11,286 nt of DNA from Rhizobium sp. Q54 (GTDB lineage Bacteria > Bacteroidota > Bacteroidia > Flavobacteriales > Flavobacteriaceae), in assembly GCA_943324395.2 (NCBI GenBank), contig CALPLL020000046.1, forward strand, positions 1 to 11,286, read 5' to 3'. Every line of letters begins with the position of its first letter. Positions within the stretch are counted from its first letter, which is position 1. This document shows positions 1 to 6,353 of the stretch, piece by piece. Position numbers and translations under genes: made by a program. The notes under the pieces are model-generated. The model ran no database searches and was not told the DNA's origin. It saw only the letters and a program-made list of their open reading frames with translations.

Positions 1-1269
1 ACCGTTTTCTCCTGCCAAGCGTTTCCCAAAAGTATTGATAAAGTGAAAGAAAATAAAAATAATTACCGCAAATACTATTGGCAAACCAATTCCCCCTTTT
101 CTAATAATTGCTCCTAGCGGCGCACCAATAAAAAACATAAGCAAGCAAGCATAAGCGACAACAAATTTGTCATATACCGCGCCTAAATGATCGTTAATTG
201 CAATTTGTTTCATGTTCAATTCTTCATTGGAACTTTCAACTGAAAACAAAGTATTGGAAACGTTGCTTGAAGCAAATTGTAGAATTTGGATTTTTTCACT
301 GTCGGTCAGTAAGGCCAATAAATCTGGTTTTACCTGATCAACTTTCATTGGCAAAATCGATTTATTCACATTTAAAACCCCAGATCTTTGGTGAACATTA
401 TCAGTAAAGGAAATAACATCGCGTTTATAAATTTTCCTCAAGGAATCAATTGTATAGTTCAACTCGCTCAAATTAAGCATATTGGAAGTATTGGTAATGT
501 TTTGATTGTCTTGATCTCCGTTTAAAATTGACAAATCCATATTGATCACGTCTTTTTTAAACGTCGCTTTCGCAAATGGGATTTTCTTTCGATCTTCCCA
601 TTTATTAGGAACAATATCCTCATAATAATAACCGTTATTTAAGACCAATTTCAGTAAATTAGAATTTTCACTACTTATCAAATCTCCATTTTTGGCTTTT
701 ATAACCGTGCGGACACCATCGCCATTAATTGATTTTTTGTGAATAGTAACCCCTGTAAGATGGTTGCCATTCTCCCCTGTTTTTTTATCTACTTTTATAG
801 AATACAATCCTATTTGACTGAATTGCCCTTCTGCAATTGCCATAGCGGGTTTGCGTTGGGCGATGTTTTTTCTAAAATTGATGAATTTATATTCGGCATA
901 CGGAATCACATTATTGGCAAAGAAAAAAGAGGTTACACTTAAAACAATAATAAAAATAGTTAGCCCTTTCATAGCTCTTTGCAACGAAATACCCGCCGAT
1001 TTCATGGCTGCAAATTCATAATTCTCAGACAAACTTCCGAAGGACATGATGGAAGCTAATAATACCGAAAGTGGAATAACCAAAGGGATAATTCGTGGCA
1101 TTCCGTAAAGTAAAAATTTAACGATTAGCATTAAATCCAAATCACGACCAGCCAGATCATAAATGAACAACCAGATCGTTTGAAGTATGAATATAAAAAA
1201 CAAGATTACAAATACTGTGGTAAATGTAATCGCAAATGTTTTTAGAATATATTTATCAATTATCTTCAA
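1..1269 (-). CDS. lptG: LptF/LptG (YjgP/YjgQ) family LPS-export permease, C-terminus cut by the window edge
   Basis: Inner-membrane permease subunit of the LptB2FG transporter, which lifts lipopolysaccharide out of the inner membrane toward the periplasmic bridge. 423 sense codons are visible. The frame is still open at base 1, and the family is usually somewhat longer, so only the end is missing. Visible: N-terminal hydrophobic helices at about residues 12-37, 58-78 and 103-120; the conserved cytoplasmic stretch SENYEFAAMKSAGISL near residues 81-96; a hydrophilic periplasmic beta-rich section at about 130-360; then returning membrane helices containing GAPLGAIIRKGGIGLP near 383-397, typical of Bacteroidota LptG. 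The start is inferred as TTG at 1269-1267, because the in-frame TAG of lolA lies directly before it and the first ATG would remove the first membrane helix. It abuts lolA with no gap, which suggests translational coupling. Telling LptF from LptG rests on general resemblance to Bacteroidota proteins annotated as LptG. Confidence 0.9.
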   Translation of the reverse strand, partial: MKIIDKYILKTFAITFTTVFVILFFIFILQTIWLFIYDLAGRDLDLMLIVKFLLYGMPRIIPLVIPLSVLLASIMSFGSLSENYEFAAMKSAGISLQRAMKGLTIFIIVLSVTSFFFANNVIPYAEYKFINFRKNIAQRKPAMAIAEGQFSQIGLYSIKVDKKTGENGNHLTGVTIHKKSINGDGVRTVIKAKNGDLISSENSNLLKLVLNNGYYYEDIVPNKWEDRKKIPFAKATFKKDVINMDLSILNGDQDNQNITNTSNMLNLSELNYTIDSLRKIYKRDVISFTDNVHQRSGVLNVNKSILPMKVDQVKPDLLALLTDSEKIQILQFASSNVSNTLFSVESSNEELNMKQIAINDHLGAVYDKFVVAYACLLMFFIGAPLGAIIRKGGIGLPIVFAVIIFIFFHFINTFGKRLAGENG

Positions 1270-1974
1270 CTAGTCTAATTTATTTATGTAATATTTTGAG
1301 TATTTGCTAGCATCAAATGTAAATTGATTCTTTGATAACGGTTGGTTTATTTTAAAAGAATTAACAGTTAAAGTGGTTTTTGTACCGTTTCTACCTACCT
1401 CAATTAAGTTGTAAATATTTTTAGTTTGAGTATCTATTCCTAATAGAATTTCTTTGCGTTGGTCTTTTGTATTATTAGGAACCAGTTTAATGTATTGAAT
1501 TTTTCGACCTTTAACATTTTGAGGAATGTCCCATGTATATTTGTAACCGTTGTTAAAAAAAGTCAACAATTTAGATGGAGTAATAGCGTTTTCATCTTTG
1601 TCATTCAATTTTGAAATAGCTACTTCTTCGTCTTCAGGATTGATAGTATAGTTGTTTTTTCCGTCAAATATTTTGGTTACTCCCATCAAATTCAATACAT
1701 ACTTATTGCCTTTCATGGTCACATTACCTTTACTTTCCTGATTGATATTTTCTTTAAAATTATTTAATGAATATTTAAAATCGATTACAATATTATCATA
1801 GCTTTTAATTTTTGCAGTTACTGCGTCCAATAATGCTTTTGCTTTTTTATCCTGCGAATAAGTTGAAGTGCTGAATAATAATGCTATTGCAAAAAGTAAT
1901 AAACCACTTTTCAAGTTCGGAATTATAGCTAAGGAAAATCTATTGGTATACATTGGTAAATTAATTTTGTTCAT
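1270..1974 (-). CDS. lolA: LolA-like periplasmic outer-membrane lipoprotein carrier
   Basis: Periplasmic chaperone that accepts lipoproteins released by the inner-membrane Lol transporter and carries them to the outer membrane. The 234-residue product has a signal peptide with hydrophobic core at about residues 23-36 and likely cleavage near STYS-Q (residue 40). The mature domain opens with LLDAVTAKIKSYDNI, the usual LolA beginning, and continues as alternating beta strands, with a KGNVTMKGNKYVLNLMG segment (about 82-98) and a late TLTVNSFKINQPLSKNQFTF segment (about 201-220). Two starts are possible: ATG at 1974, overlapping ftsK by 14 bp, or ATG at 1953 (residue 8), just after the ftsK stop and giving a shorter n-region. 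I kept the longer form but consider the shorter equally plausible. It lies between ftsK and lptG. Most Bacteroidota lack a recognisable LolB, so the receiving partner here is unknown. Confidence 0.88.
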   Translation of the reverse strand: MNKINLPMYTNRFSLAIIPNLKSGLLLFAIALLFSTSTYSQDKKAKALLDAVTAKIKSYDNIVIDFKYSLNNFKENINQESKGNVTMKGNKYVLNLMGVTKIFDGKNNYTINPEDEEVAISKLNDKDENAITPSKLLTFFNNGYKYTWDIPQNVKGRKIQYIKLVPNNTKDQRKEILLGIDTQTKNIYNLIEVGRNGTKTTLTVNSFKINQPLSKNQFTFDASKYSKYYINKLD

Positions 1975-4414
1975 TACTGAAAAATTGATCTAGAGCGGCC
2001 AAATCGGTAATGTTCACATTTCGAGCTTTACTCCCTTCAAATGGGCCTACAATTCCTGCAGCTTCCATTTGATCAATCAATCGCCCCGCACGGTTGTAAC
2101 CCAATTTTAGTTTGCGTTGCAACAACGATGCAGATCCCTGTTGTGCAGTAACAATAATCTCGGCAGCCTCTCTAAAAAGTCCATCACGCTCGGAAATATC
2201 CATATCAAGATTAATGCCACTTTCTTCACCTACAAACTCAGGAAGTAAGTAAGCATCGGCATACGCTTTTTGAGAACCGATAAATTCAGTTATTTTCTCC
2301 ACTTCTGGAGTATCGATAAAGGCGCATTGCACCCGAACCACGTCATTTCCATTAGTATATAGCATGTCTCCACGCCCAATTAATTGATCAGCACCTTGTG
2401 TATCCAAAATGGTACGCGAGTCTATTTTTGAGGTAACTCTAAAGGCGATTCTAGCAGGAAAATTCGCTTTTATCAAACCGGTAATTACATTTACAGATGG
2501 TCGTTGCGTTGCAATAATCAAGTGAATACCAATCGCTCTAGCTAACTGCGCCAAACGAGCAATAGGCGTTTCTACCTCTTTTCCAGCAGTCATAATTAAA
2601 TCGGCAAACTCATCGACAACCAAAACAATGTAAGGTAAAAATCGATGACCATTTTCAGGATTTAACTTACGGGATTTAAACTTATCGTTGTATTCTTTTA
2701 TGTTACGAACCATCGCATCTTTCAATAAAGAATAACGGTTGTCCATTTCTACGCAAAGCGAATTTAAGGTATTCACTACTTTGGCATTATCGGTAATAAT
2801 AGCATCTCCAGAATCTGGTAATTTAGCCAAATAGTGTCTTTCGATTTTATTGAAAAGAGTCAATTCTACTTTCTTTGGATCAACCAATACAAATTTAACT
2901 TCTGCTGGGTGTTTTTTATATAATAAAGACGTTAATACCGCATTCAATCCCACCGATTTTCCTTGGCCAGTAGCTCCCGCCATTAATAAATGGGGCATTT
3001 TAGCTAAATCTACGACAAAGGTTTCGTTAGAAATTGTTTTCCCTAAAGCGATTGGTAATTCCATTTCTGCCTCTTGAAAACGTGCCGATCCAATCACACT
3101 TTTCATAGAAACCATAGTAGGATTCTTATTTGGAACTTCGATACCGATAGTTCCTTTTCCAGGAATAGGAGCAATAATACGAATTCCTAAAGCCGATAAT
3201 GACAACGCAATATCGTCTTCTAAACTCTTAATTTTAGAAATTCGTATTCCTGCTTCTGGCACAATTTCATACAAAGTAACTGAGGGACCTACCGTAGCCT
3301 TAATTTGTGCAATTTCTATTTTATAATTTCGTAATGTTTCAAGAATTTTGTTTTTGTTTTCTTCTAATTCTTCCTGGTTAATAGTAATTCCACCCGTAGA
3401 ATATTCTTTCATTAAATCCAATGTAGGAAATTGATAGTTGGATAACTCCAATGTAGGATCAAACAAACCAAAATCGGCAACTAATCGCGAAGCCAAATTC
3501 TCTTCAACAATAACTTCTTCGTGGGCTTTTTCAATAACAAATTCACTTTCAGTATCTTCAACAGGTAAAGTTATCGGTTCTAAATCGTCAAAATCATCCT
3601 CGATTGGTTCTTCCATCTTTGGTTTCAAAATTGGATCCATGTTAATTTCTGAAGATGAATTTATAGTAGGTTTTAAAGCTTCTTTATTAATTTCAAATTG
3701 GGATGCAGGCTTAATAACCGGCTCCTCAATTTCTTCTTCTTGAGAAACTGCATATTCTTCTAAATTATAAGTTGAATCTGAAACAGGTTGATTAACAGGT
3801 GTTAATTCTGAATCAATTTCATTTTTACTTCTCTCAAAGAAACCTTTTATAGCCTCTGGAGATATTTTTATTTTAAATATTAAATAGATGAAAATTCCAA
3901 GTAACAAGATTAAAAAAGTACCTGAATAACCAACATAATCTTGCATAAATAGGTTCATTTCATAACCTATAGTTCCACCTAATTCAGGTAAAGTAGTTGC
4001 GAAAAATCCGCATAAAATAGAGATAATTATTGTAACATATAAATCCCAAAACCAAACGCTTTTTAGTCTTTTAAAAGGAATATCCATTACTAAAAACGCA
4101 CCAGTTAAGAAGAAGAATTTTACAAATAAAAACGAAGCAATTCCAAAACCACGATATATGAATAAATCAGCTAAAAAAGCTCCAAATTTACCCAACCAAT
4201 TGTTCACCGTCTCGGAACGATTTGCTAATTCAGCAACCGCGCTTTGGTCTTCCTGACCATAAATAAAAAAGGATATAAAAGCCAATAATAGAGCAACAGA
4301 AAACAAAATCGATATAAATCCTAATAGGATTTTATATTGCTTTCCTAATTCCCAAGGTAATTTATCTTCAGGATCAGTACCTTTTTTATCTGATGTAAGT
4401 GTTTTTTTTGCCAT
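1961..4414 (-). CDS. ftsK: FtsK/SpoIIIE family DNA translocase
   Basis: Septum-located, ATP-driven DNA pump that clears chromosome termini at division and helps dimer resolution. It is complete at 817 residues. Four N-terminal membrane helices lie at about 27-52, 91-110, 121-142 and 162-181. An acidic, low-complexity linker follows (about 200-305), much shorter than that of E. coli FtsK and closer to SpoIIIE-like proteins. The motor has a Walker A motif GATGQGKS at 480-487 and a Walker B ending VLVVDE at 597-602. It also carries the conserved IGIHLIIATQRPSVNVITG stretch at 628-646, and DTQGADQLIGRGDMLY at 671-686. The winged-helix gamma domain that reads polar DNA signals is at about 742-800, with RAGRLIDQMEAAGIVG as recognition helix and turn. 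It starts 38 bp after dgkA and its end overlaps lolA by 14 bp. All key motor residues are intact. Confidence 0.97.
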   Translation of the reverse strand: MAKKTLTSDKKGTDPEDKLPWELGKQYKILLGFISILFSVALLLAFISFFIYGQEDQSAVAELANRSETVNNWLGKFGAFLADLFIYRGFGIASFLFVKFFFLTGAFLVMDIPFKRLKSVWFWDLYVTIIISILCGFFATTLPELGGTIGYEMNLFMQDYVGYSGTFLILLLGIFIYLIFKIKISPEAIKGFFERSKNEIDSELTPVNQPVSDSTYNLEEYAVSQEEEIEEPVIKPASQFEINKEALKPTINSSSEINMDPILKPKMEEPIEDDFDDLEPITLPVEDTESEFVIEKAHEEVIVEENLASRLVADFGLFDPTLELSNYQFPTLDLMKEYSTGGITINQEELEENKNKILETLRNYKIEIAQIKATVGPSVTLYEIVPEAGIRISKIKSLEDDIALSLSALGIRIIAPIPGKGTIGIEVPNKNPTMVSMKSVIGSARFQEAEMELPIALGKTISNETFVVDLAKMPHLLMAGATGQGKSVGLNAVLTSLLYKKHPAEVKFVLVDPKKVELTLFNKIERHYLAKLPDSGDAIITDNAKVVNTLNSLCVEMDNRYSLLKDAMVRNIKEYNDKFKSRKLNPENGHRFLPYIVLVVDEFADLIMTAGKEVETPIARLAQLARAIGIHLIIATQRPSVNVITGLIKANFPARIAFRVTSKIDSRTILDTQGADQLIGRGDMLYTNGNDVVRVQCAFIDTPEVEKITEFIGSQKAYADAYLLPEFVGEESGINLDMDISERDGLFREAAEIIVTAQQGSASLLQRKLKLGYNRAGRLIDQMEAAGIVGPFEGSKARNVNITDLAALDQFFSNEQN

Positions 4415-4452
4415 TCTTAATTGAACTTATAACTATTAAATCAAGGAAAATA

Positions 4453-4827
4453 TTAAGTAAATTTTGGTAAATATATCATTAAACCAATTGCAATAGCCGT
4501 CATGGCCGCAAAAAATACAGCGCCTGCAGCAATGTCTTTTATAAACCCTATTTTGGTGTGAAACTCAGGATGAATAAAATCTGCTACTTTCTCTACTGCA
4601 GTATTTAAACCTTCAATACTTAAAACCAAACCTATAGCAAGAGTTTGAAATAACCACTCTTCATGAGAAATATTGAAGTAAAAACCTGCAATAGTAATCA
4701 GTACCGCAAGGGTTGATTGCACCATGATACTGTGCTCAGTAGAAATTAATTTAATCGCACCTTTAAAGGCAAATACCAAACTTTTTAATCTACCTGTAAA
4801 AAAGGTGTTGTCCTTTTGAAACTCCAT
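4453..4827 (-). CDS. dgkA: DgkA-family integral-membrane lipid kinase (diacylglycerol or undecaprenol kinase)
   Basis: Small trimeric-type membrane kinase that phosphorylates a lipid alcohol with ATP. It is complete at 124 residues, the normal family length. An amphipathic N-terminus (about 1-30) precedes three hydrophobic helices at about 34-52, 58-76 and 98-119. The family signature EGLNTAVEKVADFIHPEF is at 72-89, and its Glu72, Asn75 and Glu79 match the catalytic and metal-binding positions. Glu31 matches the helix-1 glutamate, and KDIAAGAV (97-104) closes the site. The NTAVEKV and KDIAAGAV wording resembles Gram-positive members, which act on undecaprenol, more than E. coli DgkA. The true substrate cannot be settled from sequence: recycling of either diacylglycerol or the C55 carrier would fit the envelope context. 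It sits 8 bp after tpx and 38 bp before ftsK, almost certainly co-transcribed with both. Confidence 0.93.
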   Translation of the reverse strand: MEFQKDNTFFTGRLKSLVFAFKGAIKLISTEHSIMVQSTLAVLITIAGFYFNISHEEWLFQTLAIGLVLSIEGLNTAVEKVADFIHPEFHTKIGFIKDIAAGAVFFAAMTAIAIGLMIYLPKFT

Positions 4828-4835
4828 ATTTACTA

Positions 4836-5333
4836 TTAAAGTACCGCTAAAGCAGCATCATAATTAGGTTCGTTAGCAATTTCGGGCACTTGCTCAGAAT
4901 ATTGAACTACCCCATTTTCATCAACAACAATTACTACTCTAGAATGCAAACCAGCTAAAACGCTTTCTACAATTTCCAATCCGTAGTCTTTTCCGAAAGC
5001 ACCCGTGTTAAAATCAGAAAGATTAATTACATTTTCTAGCCCTTCAGCACCACAAAAACGACTTTGTGCAAAAGGTAAATCTCTAGAAATACACAATACT
5101 TTAGTATTTGGTAAAGCGCTTGCTTTTTCATTGAATTTTCTTACAGAGGTAGCGCAAGTTCCAGTATCAATACTTGGGAAAATATTTAAAACCAATTTGC
5201 TTCCAGCAAAATTTGCTAAACTAGCAATTGATAAATCTTTTTGCACCAATTTAAAATCGATTGCTTTAGAACCCACTTTTGGTAATTCACCACTTGTGTT
5301 TATTGGATTTCCTCCTAATGTAACTACTGCCAT
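4836..5333 (-). CDS. tpx: Thiol peroxidase (atypical 2-Cys peroxiredoxin, Tpx)
   Basis: Reduces hydrogen peroxide and organic, including lipid, hydroperoxides using thioredoxin as electron donor. It is complete at 165 residues, close to the E. coli enzyme. The peroxidatic cysteine is Cys60 in [17 protein letters not shown] (52-68). The resolving cysteine is Cys94 in [15 protein letters not shown] (85-99). These two positions form the intramolecular disulfide of the Tpx subfamily, and Thr57 and Arg131 are likely active-site partners. The start at ATG 5333 gives the expected short N-terminus before GGNP, and the C-terminus (YDAALAVL) matches the family end. It is the first gene of the tpx-dgkA-ftsK-lolA-lptG run, with promoter-like elements directly upstream. 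A cytoplasmic location is expected, since no signal peptide is visible. Confidence 0.97.
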   Translation of the reverse strand: MAVVTLGGNPINTSGELPKVGSKAIDFKLVQKDLSIASLANFAGSKLVLNIFPSIDTGTCATSVRKFNEKASALPNTKVLCISRDLPFAQSRFCGAEGLENVINLSDFNTGAFGKDYGLEIVESVLAGLHSRVVIVVDENGVVQYSEQVPEIANEPNYDAALAVL

Positions 5334-5355
5334 AATTGTTATTTTTTTTAAACAT

Positions 5356-5373
5356 CAAAAGTAAGCAAATATA
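5356..5373 (-). promoter_or_regulatory. Candidate Bacteroidota -7 promoter elements upstream of tpx (two staggered copies)
   Basis: On the minus strand, TATATTTG (5373-5366) and TACTTTTG (5363-5356) both match the Bacteroidota -7 consensus TAnnTTTG, about 10 bases apart. They lie between the upstream terminator and the tpx start, 23-40 bases before the ATG, where a promoter for the five-gene run would be expected. No clear -33 TTG is visible at the usual distance, so which copy is used, or whether both are, is not decided by the sequence. Confidence 0.4.
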
Positions 5374-5381
5374 TTGGGAAT

Positions 5382-5409
5382 AAAAAAACCTTTAAATTAA
5401 TTAAAGGTT
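5382..5409 (-). terminator. Rho-independent terminator after the PorP/SprF gene
   Basis: Reading the minus strand, a perfect 9-bp stem (AACCTTTAA paired with TTAAAGGTT) encloses a 5-base loop and runs into a tract of seven T. The hairpin begins about 24 bases after the PorP/SprF stop codon and ends about 50 bases before tpx, so it separates the two transcription units. The stem is AU-rich with only two GC pairs, and may be weak. Confidence 0.72.
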
Positions 5410-5433
5410 CTGATTTACTATTTTTAAATACCA

Positions 5434-6345
5434 CTAAAATGTTCCGAATCCATAGTGATTTGATAATAAATCATCAATTCGGAAATTCAAATAAAAAGTA
5501 TGACACCCACTATTTACAGTACTAAAGTTATTTATAGATGAGTCATAAGCGTATCCAAAAGAAAAATTATTTTTTAATCGGTAGCCTATAAAACCCCCAA
5601 AACTAGATGCGGGTTGAAAATTCACACTTGCCAATAATTTACTTTGATAATCTAAATTTAAAGACACTAGATTGCAAATTGGAGCTCCTGCGGTAGCTCT
5701 GGTTAAAATATTTGGAACTAAATAAACTTGGTCTTGAATTTCAAACTTATATCCAGCAGTTAAATAATAGCTTGGTTTTGTGTTCGCAATCGAAATTTGA
5801 GATGCCGTTTGAAAATTAGTTTTTATTAAGTTTGGAACTGAAATACCAACGTATGCTTTTTGATTAGAAACATATAAACCCGCCCCAATTATAGGCGAAT
5901 ATTGATTCAAAGTACCTTCAAAAATACCAGCTTCATCAGGATTTTCAATGCTCAATAATCTATAATCGAGAGTGAAATTATCTAAGCCCGCTTTTAATCC
6001 TAAATTCAAACTAATTTCGTCATTTAGATAAACATTATAAGCAAAATTACCAACGATTTGATTGTCTTGTACTGGCCCTAATTTATCGCTTGTAATATTT
6101 ATACCAACACCAATCTCTCGTTCTATTACATTAGAATGAGCCGAGAAAAAGAGTGTTTTTGGAGCTCCTTCAAAACCAACCCATTGAGAACTGTATATTC
6201 CAGTGACACTGAGTCCATCAAAAGCCCCAGCATAGGCAGGATTATATTGCAATGGATTATAACTAAATATTGATAATTTAGGATCCGATTGAGAAAAAAC
6301 CATCATCGTAACTAGCAAATTAAAAACAATTATATACTTTTTCAT
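5434..6345 (-). CDS. PorP/SprF family type IX secretion outer-membrane protein
   Basis: Predicted beta-barrel outer-membrane protein of the PorP/SprF family. In gliding Bacteroidota these pair one-to-one with large adhesins carrying type B sorting domains, and are needed for their secretion or surface attachment. It is complete at 303 residues. A signal peptide covers about residues 1-18, with hydrophobic core and cleavage near VFS-Q. Directly after it comes the family hallmark SYNPLQYNPAYAGAFDGLSV (28-47), then SQWVGFEGAPKTLFFSAHS (53-71). The rest alternates polar and hydrophobic residues as in barrel strands, with several GVGINIT or LNLGLKAGL type strands and a C-terminal phenylalanine typical of outer-membrane proteins. 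It starts 8 bp after the stop of the giant surface protein, so the two are almost certainly co-transcribed, and a terminator follows. I leave the symbol blank because the family has many paralogues. Confidence 0.93.
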   Translation of the reverse strand: MKKYIIVFNLLVTMMVFSQSDPKLSIFSYNPLQYNPAYAGAFDGLSVTGIYSSQWVGFEGAPKTLFFSAHSNVIEREIGVGINITSDKLGPVQDNQIVGNFAYNVYLNDEISLNLGLKAGLDNFTLDYRLLSIENPDEAGIFEGTLNQYSPIIGAGLYVSNQKAYVGISVPNLIKTNFQTASQISIANTKPSYYLTAGYKFEIQDQVYLVPNILTRATAGAPICNLVSLNLDYQSKLLASVNFQPASSFGGFIGYRLKNNFSFGYAYDSSINNFSTVNSGCHTFYLNFRIDDLLSNHYGFGTF

Positions 6346-6353
6346 CAGAGCTC

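Noticed and set aside
198..942. Short plus-strand open frames at 198-407 and 739-942
   Set aside because: They lie opposite the long lptG frame, whose translation matches a known permease throughout. Their products have low-complexity, unfamiliar sequences.
2850..3743. Plus-strand open frames at 2850-3077 and 3438-3743
   Set aside because: They are antisense to the conserved ftsK motor and its acidic linker. The Ser/Lys-rich product is what the reverse of an acidic linker would give.
5005..5364. Plus-strand open frame of 119 codons across tpx
   Set aside because: Antisense to tpx, which has intact catalytic cysteines and full family length. The shadow shows no recognisable domain.
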